DNA from: Plotosus lineatus | Taxonomy: Eukaryota > Chordata > Actinopteri > Siluriformes > Plotosidae | Direction of reading: 5' to 3' | DNA: 64,000 nucleotides | Assembly (NCBI GenBank): GCA_024760905.1 | Contig: CM045750.1 | Coordinates: 12,799,419 to 12,863,418 of the forward strand | Shown: positions 46,771 through 57,510 of the stretch, piece after piece | How the letters are laid out: each line of letters opens with the position of its first letter | Numbering within the stretch: the stretch's first letter is position 1 | The notes under the pieces: generated by a model | Database searches by the model: none | Seen by the model: the letters and a program-made list of their open reading frames with translations, nothing else | What the model was told of the DNA's origin: nothing | Translations under genes and position numbers: made by a program

Positions 46771-47853
46771 GTAGGGTGGAGTGAAAAGTATAGTTTTTCA
46801 CAATCAATTCAGAATAGTGTAGAAAAGACGTAACAATACCAGTTATAAACATAAATGCAAAATACTGTATTAAAAATCTGTAAAAAATTTCTAGGTTCCC
46901 CCAACTCACTCAAAATAAGGTATGTCGAGTCAATTTTGAGAGCATGCGAGCACGCGATTGCCGACAAAGGGAATAACTCTAAATAATTAGAACATTCACA
47001 GTTCAAAGATTTGGTATGACTGGAAAAGTCAGGACTCAGTAGTTTAGTAGAGGAAACTATCACCAGGTGGCGACAGCATATGGCACAGAATGTGGCAGAT
47101 TCGACAGATACACAGGCTGTGGAGAGGGGCATCAAGGTGGTGACTGAGGCATCACAGTCTGTATGTGGCAACAATCGACGAGATGGCTTCATCCGTACAA
47201 GACTGGAGTCGAGGGCAAAAATGACAGTTTTCTTGACAAACGAGTCTTCAATATGTGACAGTCATATCGACTCATCTGACATGTCATGTCATGTCATGTC
47301 ATGTCATGTCATCATTTGGACATGTACAGAGGAGGGATAGTGAGTATATTGGCAGTAGGATGCTGAGGTTGGAACTACCAGGCAGAAGGCCTCGAGGAAG
47401 ACCAAAGAAGAGATTTTTGGATGTGGTGAAGGAAGACATGAAGGTCGTTGGAGTCAGAAAAGAAGATGCGGAGGACAGGGTGAGGTGGAGGCGGATGATT
47501 TGCTGTGGCGACCCCTGAAGGGAGCAGCCGAAAGTAAAAGAAGAAGATATCGACTCATCTGAATATTTGTGGGTTTTTTGAGACAATTAACACTGTGCTA
47601 ACACTGTGCCAAACTGCCAAAAATATGTTTGAGATGATATAGAAGCAAATTGGATCGCTATATCAGAATTAAACATTTTCAGCAAAAATGCCCAAATATG
47701 GTCATTTTCATCGCTCTTGGGGGAGCCTAAGATATCAACTTATCAAGATGAACTTTTCAAATATTTTAGAGGATACCACTCCACATCTTTTTATTGCTAT
47801 TCCACGTAAAAATAATCAAAAAATTAATTTTTCACAATTTTCACTCCACCCTA
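46771..47853. mobile_element. DNA transposon of unrecognised superfamily (1083 bp)
   Basis: Inverted ends GTAGGGTGGAGTGAAAAG and TTTTCACTCCACCCTA. Direct repeat ATCCACA at 46764-46770 and 47854-47860 (7 bp; 8 bp with one mismatch). No transposase recognised. It carries an RTE fragment at 47280-47546. Confidence 0.8.
47280..47546 (+). mobile_element. RTE 3' fragment with CATGT filler at its 5' junction
   Basis: RTE C-terminus (GRRPRGRPKK) and 3' end (GCTGTGGCGACCCCTGAAGG). 16-bp TSD ATATCGACTCATCTGA at 47264-47279 and 47547-47562. Between the TSD and RTE sequence lies a run of about six CATGT units (47280-47312). Confidence 0.9.
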
Positions 47854-48087
47854 ATCCACAATCTTGTTCTTTCAGTCACAACCCAAAGCTCGTGACCATA
47901 GGCGAGGGTTGGAACATAGATCGACTGGTAAATTGAGAACTTTGCCTTGCGGCTCAGCTCCCTCTAAAAGTAAAGTTTTCCTCTGTGATTGAAAAGCTGA
48001 ACAAGTTCACAAATGTTAGCAGAACAGCACAAGTTAGTGAGAAATCGGATCATGTATGTGTACACACTAATTGATGTTTGATGAAAT

Positions 48088-48430
48088 TCAACACAGCATG
48101 GCATGGTGACATAGTGGTAGCATGTAGCACATCCGCCTCACAACAAGAAGGATTCCCAGCCTGAGTGTATCTGTGTGGCATTCGAATGCTCTCTCCGTGC
48201 TTGCATGGGTTTCCTCTGGGTACTCCGATTTCCTCTCACAGTTCAAAAGCATGCACAGTAGAATAATTGGCTGTTCCACATTACCACGACGTGTGAGTGT
48301 GTGAGTGAATTGTTGTGTGAGTGCTGGCCTGCAATAAGGGTGTGCCCTCACCCAGTTCACCCAGAGTCGGCTGAAATGGATACCAGCCTCCCCGCGATCC
48401 TAATTAGGATTAAGCATTTTTAGGAAATTA
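48088..48430 (+). mobile_element. SINE-C, near full length
   Basis: tRNA-like head (CATGGTGACATAGTGGTAGC), GGGTTTCCTCTGGGTACTCC and L2-like tail (GCGATCCTAATTAGGATTAA). Confidence 0.78.
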
Positions 48431-48789
48431 ATGACATTCAGACGGATGGTGTGAGCTCACTTCCACATTCACCAGTCTGAACATATCTGCAATAATGAGA
48501 GGGAGGAAACAGGAAAAAGATATAACTCATCAGTGTGAAAATAAATTAGTGTGTGTGTGTTCGCGGATGTGTGAAGGAGAAGGGTGGGTGGAATTCTGAA
48601 ATCTCAAGCATTTTGGTTCTGTTTTGAGCGAGTGGATATGAAGGTCGTGTGGGCACAGAGACAGGTTTTCATTCATGTCTCATTCAGAAGAGACCTGGTG
48701 GTAAATGGAAGACTTTTCCTGCATTGTTTCACCCACATGACTGTTCTTTTTATATACAGTATTTTCATTTATTCTCAGTAACACTATGC

Positions 48790-48965
48790 TCATTAATACT
48801 TCAATGGATCCACGACAGACGTGAGCATGCTGGACAACTGGTACACACATACACCGTCTGAGGGTAATTTAGAGTCACCAATCATCCAAGTGTGTTTTGG
48901 GAAATGGAAGAGAAACCAAAGGAAAGGAGAAGAAGAAAAACTCCACACAGGCAATAACCTGATCC
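48790..48965 (-). mobile_element. SINE-C fragment
   Basis: Antisense: GGTAATTTAGAGTCACCAAT and AAACTCCACACAGGCAATAA. Confidence 0.6.
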
Positions 48966-49028
48966 CGATATGGACAGCAACGCTACTCAACACGCCAGCG
49001 AGCTTCCAGCTTTTAATACTGGAGTTCA

Positions 49029-49369
49029 GTTCATTTTCTGTAACCGCTTAATCCTAATTAGGGTCGCGGGGAGGCTGGTGCCCATCCCAGCCAACTTTGG
49101 GCGAGGGCAGAGTACACCCTGGACAGCTCGCCAGGCCATCGCAGGGCGGAAACACGCCGACGGCTTTGCAGCCTACTCTTGTCGAAAGTCAGCAATGGTT
49201 CTTTTACATGCCTCACACCATAGACAGTGAGAGACATGGCCGGCCTTTGATAACCCAGTTAGCTGCACTGGGGGGGACAGTGACAACCTCGTGGAGAGTG
49301 GGAATCGAACCCCCAACCTTTGGATTAGCGATCCAGTGCCCTATACCACGAGACCACCACTGCCCCCAT
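49029..49369 (-). mobile_element. SINE-A1, full length, with TSD
   Basis: Antisense tail (TTCTGTAACCGCTTAATCCT), intact body, and head (CCTATACCACGAGACCACCA). TSD ATACTGGAGTTCA at 49016-49028 and 49370-49382. Confidence 0.95.
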
Positions 49370-49387
49370 ATACTGGAGTTCAATTGA

Positions 49388-49667
49388 TTTTTTTTTTTTT
49401 TTTATATATAGTGGTTCATCAGGCCGGTGCTTATCCCCGGTTTCCGTAGCATGAAGCGATTAGGAGTGCAACTCCTCCTGGATGGGACGCTAGTCCATCA
49501 CAGGTTACCTTCCCAGTATATTTTTACTGGTACCCATTTATACTGCTGGGTGAACAGAGGCACACTTGTGATTAAGACCTTACCACAGTGGGAGGTCTAA
49601 CTGGGATTTGAACACACAACCTCCCGATTATGAGTGCAACACCCTAACCACTACGCCACCGGCCCCA
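49388..49667 (-). mobile_element. SINE-B, second copy
   Basis: Antisense copy of the element at 12380-12690 with a poly(T) run, ACCCATTTATACTGCTGGGT, and the tRNA-like head end ACTACGCCACCGGCCCCAC. Confidence 0.82.
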
Positions 49668-49724
49668 CTGATTTAATTGATTAAGGTATGTTAAATAGAG
49701 TGTGGTCATGGGGGTGTCCACCTC

Positions 49725-49985
49725 ACACCAAGCGGGTCCTCTTTTGCATGTCCTCTGTAGTGCATGTGTGGGTTTCTGGTTTCCTCATACTGTCCATTGA
49801 CATGCACATTAGGCACATGGCTGTTTTAAATTGCCCCTAGGTGTGACTGAGTGTATGAACGGTTGTGTCTGTCTTGCTCTGCAATGGTCTGGTGAGCTGT
49901 TTAGGATGTAACCCAGTCATCACCCAGTATTGACTGATGCTTCCGTCTCCCCGTGACCCAAGTAGTAAGATTACACAGTTAAGCA
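49725..49985 (+). mobile_element. SINE-C, degenerate
   Basis: TTAAATTGCCCCTAGGTGTG, GCTCTGCAATGGTCTGGTGA, and a tail with CCCCGTGACCCAAGTAGTAA. Confidence 0.65.
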
Positions 49986-50053
49986 AACACAAGTTAAATG
50001 AAAAGTGAATTCTGCAATGATGGGGCTCTCATGAAATCAGGCATCCCTGTTCT

Positions 50054-50726
50054 CTTCTTCTTTTCTTTCGGCTGTTCCCTTCAGGGGTCGCCACAGCAAA
50101 TGATCTGCCTCCATCTCTCCCTATCCTCTGCATCTTCTACTCTTACTCCAACGACCTTCATGTCCGCCTTCACCACATCCATAAATCTTCTCTTTGGTCT
50201 TCCTCTGGACCTTCTGCCTGGTAGTTCCAACCTCAGCATCCTACTACCAATATACTCACTATCCCTCCTCTGTACATGTCCAAACCATCTCAATCTAGCC
50301 TCTCTGACTTTGTCTCCAAAACATCTAACATGTGCTGTCCCTCTGATGTACTCGGTTCTGATCCTATCCATCCTTGTTACTCCCAAAGAGAACCTCAACA
50401 TTTTCATCTCTGCTACCTCCAACTCTGACTCCTGTCTTTTCCCCAGGGCCACTGTCTCTAAACCATACAACATCGCTGGCCTCAACACCGCCTTGTACAC
50501 TTTTCCCTTCATTCTTGCCGATACCCTCCTATCACACATCACACCGGACACTTTTCTCCAACCATTCCAACCTGCCTGCACACGCTTCTTCACCTCTTTT
50601 CCACACTCTCCATTGCTCTGGATTGTTGAGCCTAAGTACTTAAAATCCTCCACCTTCCTTATCTCTGTCCCCTGTAACCTCACCGTTCCTCTTGGGTCCT
50701 TGTCGTTCACACACACATGTATTCTG
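50054..50726 (-). mobile_element. RTE 3' fragment, 673 bp, with TSD
   Basis: Encodes the RT C-terminal segment (EVKKRVQAGWNGWRKVSG; WFGHVQRRDSEYIGSRMLRL). 17-bp TSD TCAGGCATCCCTGTTCT at 50037-50053 and 50727-50743. It has the same 5' endpoint and length as the copy at 57511-58183. Confidence 0.93.
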
Positions 50727-51042
50727 TCAGGCATCCCTGTTCTAAACATGTGTATTGTAATTTAATAGATATTATGGATGGAAGTCCTGATTTAAATTAT
50801 ACAGCTCTTATTTGTCATCACTGAGCAGAAGGGAAGGGAATCATTTTGTAGAACATGAAAAGAGAGACAGTTGAAGACATGTCTGGTTAATAATGGTTAT
50901 TGTTTGTTTACAGAGATAACCAGGCACATCTGGGAGCTACTAATAACAAAACCCGCACACTGTTGTAAAGACTATTCATTCTCGGAGTAAAGGAGGTTTA
51001 ATCAGAAGCAGTGTTATTACAGAATGGAGAAGCCTTTCATAC

Positions 51043-51389
51043 CTGCTTTCCTTCAACAGTGTAAATCCTCTTGACAACACCAGAGTCAAGCTTGATGGCA
51101 TCTGTGATGTCATTGAGGACGTGCTCGAATGAGTGGGCTGTTTTCTTGTTCAGCAGAATCCGAACAGCCTTGCGTGGCTTCACACCACTACGGATGATAG
51201 TGGCTAGCTTGGGCCTGATAAAGTCCTTGCTTTCTTTGGATTCATGGGACCCTGGTATAGAGCTGGAAAGGGAGGGGATGCATCTAGTGGACCCAGACGC
51301 CTTCACGTTCACAGACCAGTTTGGGTTGATGTTCTTCATGTAATCAAGCTTTTTGAATGCCTCAGTGGATGCACATATATAACTCTCAC
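51043..51389 (-). CDS. dclk2: DCLK2-like coding exon 2: inter-domain linker and most of second DCX domain
   Basis: Encodes residues 120-235. The acceptor is ttatgttttcag/GTGAGAG at 51389 and the donor CAG/gtatga at 51043/51042. The 347-bp length plus the single base carried from exon 1 gives exactly 116 codons. [19 protein letters not shown], then a variable Ser-rich linker (residues about 150-172) lead into [20 protein letters not shown] and [14 protein letters not shown], the highly conserved start of the second DCX domain. This domain in the family contacts tubulin and supports microtubule nucleation. [17 protein letters not shown] ends the exon. No frameshift or stop is present. A SINE sits only 73 bp upstream of the acceptor. 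Confidence 0.94.
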
Positions 51390-51462
51390 CTGAAAACATA
51401 AAACATTGCATTTGAGTAACAGCTTAGAATGAAATTCAATTTCTATAAATGAGTTTTAAAGG

Positions 51463-51684
51463 CAGTGGTTTTTCCCCCTCAGTGCAGTTTTCAAAGGCTG
51501 GCTATGTCTCTCGTTGTCTATGATGAGAGTCTGTCAAAGAAACATTGCTGCATTTCGACAAGAGTAGGCTGCATAGCCGTCAACGTGTTTCTGCCCGGTG
51601 ATGGCCTGGCGAGCTGTTCAGGTTGTCCAGCTTGCCTGCCTTCCTGCAACCCTAATTAAGATGAAGTGGCCTAGAAAATGAATG
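51463..51684 (+). mobile_element. SINE-A1, internally deleted, 73 bp from exon 2 acceptor
   Basis: Short head remnant, body (AAAGGCTGGCTATGTCTCTC) and tail (AAGTGGCCTAGAAAATGAATG). 15-bp TSD AATGAGTTTTAAAGG at 51448-51462 and 51685-51699. It lies just upstream of the splice acceptor of exon 2 in gene orientation. Confidence 0.9.
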
Positions 51685-51823
51685 AATGAGTTTTAAAGGA
51701 CATTATTATAAAAGGGTAACTGGCAGAATGAAAAAACTGACTGGTATGACATGAATTTTAATCTATTGATCTGTTGCAGGCATTTCAGCAGAAACAGAAT
51801 TAGGTGGAACAGTTTATTAGATA

Positions 51824-53525
51824 CAGTTGTGCTCAAGGGTTTGCATACTCTGGAAGAATTTGTGATTTTTTTTTTTTTTTTTTTTTGGACATTTTTCAGA
51901 GGATATGACTGATGTTAAAATATTTTCTTTCACTCAGGGTTAGTGGCTGCATGAAGCCGTTTATTATTAAACAATCATAAAGACAGCAGAAACTAAGCAG
52001 ATCACCCTGATCAGAAGTTAATACATCCAAGTTCTTAATATGGTTTATTGCCCAATTTTACATCAGTAACAGCTTGACGTCTTTTGTGGCGGCAGTGGTG
52101 GAGACACTTTACTTTCTCATATGGTACAGTTGCACATTCTACCTGATGAAAAACCTTCCGTTGCTCTAAATTCTTGAGCCACTTCATGAACTACATGACT
52201 AAGATCGCCCCAAAGTGTTCAGTTCAGTTCATTTTCTGTAACCACTTCATCCTAATTAGGGTCGCGGGGAGGCTGGTGCCCATCCCAGCCAACTCAGGGC
52301 GAGGGCAGAGTACACCCTGGACAGCTCGCTAGGCCATCGCAGGGCGGAAACACGCCGACGGCTTTGCAGCCTACTCTTGTCGAAAGTCAGCAATGGTTCT
52401 TTTACATGCCTCACACCATAGACAGTGACAGACATGGCCGGCCTTTGATAACCCAGTTAGCTGCACTGGGGGGGGGGACAGTGACAACCCTGTGGAGAGT
52501 GGGACTCGAACCCCCAACCTTTGGATCAGTGATCCGGCACCCTATACCACTAGACCACCACTGCCCCTGCCCCAAAGTGGCTCAATGATACTGAGGTCAG
52601 GAGACTGAGTTGGTCCCTCCAGAACCTTCTCTTTGCTGTGCTGTAGCCAATGACAGGTTGACTTGGAATTGTGTTTAGGATCATTTTCAAGTTTGGAACA
52701 TCCAGGTGCCTCCCGTGCACAGCTTCCAGACAGATGCTTGCAAATCTTCCTCCAGTATTTTCTGATAACATGCTGCGTTCATCTTGACATCAATATTGAC
52801 TAAATTTCTTGTGCTGTTATGGCTCCCACATCCCCAAAACGTCAGGGCTCCAAGTTTGTGTCTCACAGTAGGAATTGTTGACTTTTCATCATAGGACTTG
52901 TTCACTGCTCTACAGACTGTGGCCATAAAGTTGAGTTCTGTTCTCATCACGCCAAATAACTTAGTTCCAGAGGCGTGAGGCGTGTCTCTGTGCTGTCTGG
53001 TGTATTGTAAGTGGGCTGCTTTGTCACACTGGTGTAGTAACAACTTTCTCCTGGCAACTCGACCCTGCAGCCGATTTTTCTTGTACACCTTGAAACAGCC
53101 ACACCCCCTTTTTTTCCAGAGAGTCCTGCATGTCAGCTGAATCATATGTGGGTTTTTCTTTGCATTCTGAACAATTTTACTGGCAGTTATGGTTGAAAGT
53201 TTTCTTATTCTACCTGACTATTTGGTTTCTGATAATCTCTCATTTTCCGCTTCTTAATTAGAGTCGGAACACTGCTGAGTGGCATTTTCAGTTCCCTGGA
53301 TATCCTTTTCCTGTTTTATAAAGTTCAGCTACCTTCTCTCGCAGATCCTTTGATAATTGTTTTGCTTTCCTCATGGCGTGGAGTCCAGTGACATCAGGGC
53401 TGCACTGGCTGAAACATGCAGGGGTCTGTCAGGAGCCCAGATACTCACGGACTATTTATACACATACTGATCACAGACAAACAGTTTACAGGTAAGCATG
53501 GTTTCCTTTCATAGACATTCCTAAT
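51824..53525 (-). mobile_element. Tc1 transposon remnant A with SINE insert
   Basis: Left end CAGTTGTGCTCAAGGGTTTG preceded by TA. On the minus strand a frame at 53145-52687 reads ...RTELNFMATVCRAVNKSYDE..., TVRHKLGALTFWGCGSHNST, VNIDVKMNAACYQKILEEDL, typical of Tc1 DDE transposase; the later DPKHNSK...QSPDL part continues frameshifted before the SINE at 52218-52568. The right TIR is not found, so the right end (about 53525) is approximate and the copy is inactive. Confidence 0.85.
52218..52568 (-). mobile_element. SINE-A1 nested in Tc1 remnant A
   Basis: Full-length antisense SINE-A1 with TSD GCCCCAAAGTG at 52207-52217 and 52569-52579. Confidence 0.95.
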
Positions 53526-53629
53526 TTGTTTTAGTTTCAAGTTCCAATTTTATTTGTTATATACAGGTTAATTAACATTTAGAAAAAATATAAAGTAAAG
53601 AATAAAACTATATGAGTAAAAGGAATATA

Positions 53630-55399
53630 CAAACCGAATTCCAAAAAAGTTCAGCACACTATAAAAATGGTGAATAAAAACCGAATGCAATGATGTGGAA
53701 GTGCCAAATTTCAATATTTTATTCCAAATAGAACATAAATGACAGGGTCAAACGTTTAAACTGAGAAAATGTGTCATTTTAAGGGGAAAAATATGTTGAT
53801 TTTAAATTTCATGGTGTCAACAAATCACTAAAAAAGTTGGGTCAAGGCCATTTTCACCACTGTGAGGCGTCCACTCTTCTTCTTACAACAGTCTGCAAAC
53901 ATCTGGGAACCGTGGAGACAAGTTTCTCAAGTTTATAAACAGGAATGCTGTCCCATTCTTGTCGAAGACAGGCCTCGAACTGTTCAGCTGTCTTGCGCCT
54001 TCTTTGTTGAACCTTCCTCTTTATGATGAGCCAAATGTTCTGTATAGGTGAAAGATCTGAACTGCAGGCTGGCCATTTCAATACCTGGATCATTTCCTAT
54101 GCAGCCACAATGTTGTGATTAATGCTGCATGTGGTCTGGCATTATCATGTTGACAAATGCAAGGTCTTCTCTGAAAGAGATGACGTCTGGATGTGAGCAT
54201 ATGTTGTTCTAGAACCTGAATATACCTTTCTGCATTGAAGGTGCTTTCCAGATGTGCAAGCTGCCCATGCCACACGCACTCATGCAAGCCCATAGCATTA
54301 CAGAAACAGGCTTCTGAACTCAGCGCTGATAACAACTTGGGTTGTCCTTGTCCTCTTTAGTCCGGATGACATGGCGTCCCAGTTTTTAATAAAAAACTTC
54401 AAATCATGATTCATCTGACCACAGAACAGTTTTCCACTTTGCCACACTCCATTTTAAATGACCCCTGGCCCAGACAAAACACCTGCGCTTCTGGGTCCTG
54501 TTTAGAAATGGCTTCTTCTTTGTACTGTAGAGTTTTAGCTGGCAACGGTGGATTGTGTTCACCGACAATGGTTTCTGGAAATATTGCTGAGCCCATTCTG
54601 TGATTGCCCTTACAGTAGCATTCCTGTTTGTGATGCAGTGCCATTTAAGGGCCTGAAGATCACGGGCATCCAGTATGGTTTTTCAGCCTTGACCCTTACG
54701 TACAGAGATTGTTCCAGATTCTCTGAATCTTTGGATGATGTTATGCACTGATGATAACTTCAAACTCTTTGCAATGTTTCGCTGGGAAGCACCTTTCTGG
54801 TTTTGCGCCACTATCTTTCTGCGCAACATTGGTGAAATTGGTGATCCTCTATTCATCTTCGCTTCTGAGAGACACTGCCACTCTGAGAAGCTCTTTTTGT
54901 ACTCAGTCATGTCTACATTTTCTCAGTTTGAACTTTTGACCCTGTCATCTATGTTCTATTCGGAATAAAACACTGAAACCTGGCACTTTCACAGGGGCAG
55001 TGGTGGTCGAGTGGTATAAGGCGCCGGATCGCTGATCCAAAGGTTAGGGGTTCGAGTCCCACTCTCCACAAGGTTGTCACTGTCCCCCCCAGTGCAGCTA
55101 ACTGAGTTATCAAAGGCCGGCCATGTCTCTCACTGTCTATGATGTGAGGCATGTTAAAGAACCATTGCTGACTTTCGACAAGAGTAGGCTGCAAAGCCGT
55201 CAGCGTGTTTCCGCCCTGCGATGGCCTGGCGAGCTGTCCAGGGTGTACGCTACCTTCGCCCTGAGTTGGCTGGGATGGGCACCAGCCTCCCCGTGACCCT
55301 AATTAGGATGAAGCGGTTACAGAAAATGAACTGAACTGGCACTTTCACATCATTGCATTCAGTTTTTATTTACAATTTGTATAGTGTGCCAATCCGGCT

Positions 55400-55401
<2 letters not shown>
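53630..55401 (-). mobile_element. Tc1 transposon remnant B with decayed transposase and SINE insert
   Basis: Left end CAAACCGAATTCCAAAAAAG after TA; the right end (AATCCGGCTTG, then TA) is a shortened inverted match. Minus-strand frames at 54910-54683 (LRRKIVAQNQKGASQRNIAK, the HTH part), then W.TVLWSDESWFE (about 54450), CQHDNARPHAALITT (about 54140) and WPACSSDLSPIQNIW (about 54060) give the order HTH, first Asp, second Asp (DNARPH), and NIW end of a Tc1 DD34E transposase. Stops and frameshifts separate them. Contains a SINE at 54994-55335. Confidence 0.92.
54994..55335 (+). mobile_element. SINE-A1 nested in Tc1 remnant B
   Basis: Full length (GGTGGTCGAGTGGTATAAGG to CAGAAAATGAACTGAA). 14-bp TSD CTGGCACTTTCACA at 54980-54993 and 55336-55349. 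Confidence 0.96.

Positions 55402-55404
<3 letters not shown>

Positions 55405-55490
<86 letters not shown>
55405..55490. repeat. (TG)n microsatellite next to Tc1 end
   Basis: 86-bp TG run beginning right after the TA target site of Tc1 remnant B. Confidence 0.97.
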
Positions 55491-55492
<2 letters not shown>

Positions 55493-56390
55493 AAATGGTC
55501 ACAATGAATGTGAAAAAAGTGATAGCCTTTTCTGCTTTGGTAGCTTTGTTCTTTTTATTGCAGATTTATGAAATTTCACCAATTTTCCTGTTTGTGTCAT
55601 ATCTTGTTTCCATGTTCTCTGTTGATATCATACAGCACGGCACACCACAATTGAACCAATCAATAACAAATACTTTTGGTAGTTCATTTCAGTAGTTTTC
55701 TTTCTGTACATTATGGCCCAGAGGCCTTGTAGCACTTTGGAAAGTTCATTGTTTATCACATTAGCCTAATACTGAAGTACTTCTGTGTGTAATATCACCA
55801 ACATATATGACATCATTCACACATATTATGGCTTCAAGCTATCACATGGAAACAAAAATTGTAGAATTAAAATGAGCCACGATTACTGTGAAATGTTATG
55901 TTCTCTTTCATTTGTCATGTTGTGTTCCATTCCAGATTTACCTGCATCCAGCAGATGAAATGCTGCCCCAATGTAACTGCCTACGTAAGTTTTCCTTTTG
56001 CACTTATAATGCACTGACAGCTTTACTCAAAGATCAAGTTTGATACGTTTGATCAGCTTAGTCAACAAGTAAACTGTTAGTCTCATTTCTTATTATTCGT
56101 CCAGGGTGCAGCAAAGGTGTAAGGATCGAGGAAAAATTAGGATAGCCCCAATACTTCAATTAATGTACAATGTACAATGACGCCAACAAGCAGAGATGAC
56201 AGTGATGCATTTCCAAGTAAAGCAAGCATGTACAAACTGTATTATCCATTGTTCTGACAACCTTGGGTCACCACAAGATCTGGACTCATGGACAAGGGTG
56301 CTCAGGGCTGCAGAGATACGGTGCTGTATGCTCCAGTTTTTGAATTAATTAAAGTTTTAAAAGAAGGTGACATACCATAAATCCAGTATC
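55491..56390. other. Intron sequence, no recognised feature
   Basis: Unrecognised mixed sequence. Confidence 0.4.
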
Positions 56391-56391
56391 A

Positions 56392-57080
56392 TTGAAAATG
56401 TTGCAGCATCTTCACTATGAAGAAAAGTCTTGGCACCATCCTTGCAAAAAGAAAGTGTTGAAACTGTTGAAGAGGGCGCCAAATGGAAATCATCCCGTGA
56501 TTCTTCAAGTACTTCTAGAATTTATGACAAATCATGCATTTTTGGAAGCAAGTCCAGAAAATCTGAAAATATCTGAAAGGTGAAAAAACCCGAGAACCCC
56601 TTACACAATGTGAGGAGTTACGTGCTGATGATACTATCCGTAGGACAGCAACAAGGAGATGTGATCAAAGAATTCTTGCCTTGCTGAGTAGATGATAACC
56701 TGCCAAAGGCACATGCCTTCTGCTTCAACAACTGAAGTAAATAAACCTCTCTACCAGGTCTCTTGCACAAGATGTTGAGAAACTGAGTCGAGTCAACTAC
56801 CTCCATATGAAGACTGTCTGTTCATGCATGCTCTTCGTGCAAACTACCAAGCAGCCATCTGGAGAAGATAACTACAGGCCCAACCATTTATTCCAAGTCC
56901 TGTGGGCTGTGGTTGGACACAAGGAGAGTGATCTCATCATTGCTTTAATGTATGGCTCACCTGCACCAGATGCTGTTCTTCAGCTTTTGTCCTGCAAAAC
57001 ATGTGACAACCAAGCACCTGATTTTAGTGACAGAGAGAAAAGTAGAACTGATGGATTCTTAGGAGGACAACGATGACTAG
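56392..57080 (+). pseudogene. Decayed protein-coding remnant, possibly partner of the 44-46 kb family
   Basis: Two open pieces, 56392-56583 and 56807-57076, with stops between. The second has GEDNYRPNHLFQVLW, then SPAPDAVLQLLSCKTCDNQA. I recall PAPDAVLQLLSC followed by a Cys-rich stretch ending CDNQ from multi-copy repeat-borne proteins; here the Cys-rich part appears deleted. Assignment is inference. Confidence 0.4.
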
Positions 57081-57510
57081 CTTCATGGTATGCTGGATGC
57101 CCATGGCAGATCCTGAACTTGGTAAACCTGCAGCTGCTATAATACCAGAAACTCTTTGTTGACGTGAACATGATACAATCTATCCGAGTGGCATGACTTG
57201 CTGTGTGCACATTATAAAACTGAACAGTCCGGATGCATGTTTGGTTCATGTTCAATACGCGTCATGCATGTGAAAAACACAATTCAATTATTTTTTTGTT
57301 CAGTGTGACTTACTCATATTCGCACCTGCAAATCCATATTGAATAAATTGTGATCTGTGGATATTGCTTAAAAGATGATTGTGAAGTATGTATTTGCGTT
57401 TGACCATTTCTTATAGAGGATATGTCTCTTTATGAGGTGATAACCACTACTAAGCTACCATTCTGACAAGGCTATCATATATAAATAGAAACTAGAGATA
57501 TGTAGCAAAT

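Larger units (their letters stand above)
46484..47965 (-). mobile_element. LINE RT fragment split by a DNA transposon
   Basis: Antisense pieces at 46484-46763 (AGCTCGTCCGGGGGGACACT, GGACATGCCCAAAACATCAC, CCTCAACTGGTTCCTCTCAA) and 47861-47965 (TTCTTTCAGTCACAACCCAA, AGATCGACTGGTAAATTGAG) belong to one common fish LINE. They read on as one copy when the 46771-47853 insert is removed. Confidence 0.78.

Noticed and set aside
49998..50765. 255-residue plus-strand ORF
   Set aside because: Antisense shadow of the RTE fragment at 50054-50726; the coding direction is minus (RRFMDVV, QRRDSEYIGSRM).
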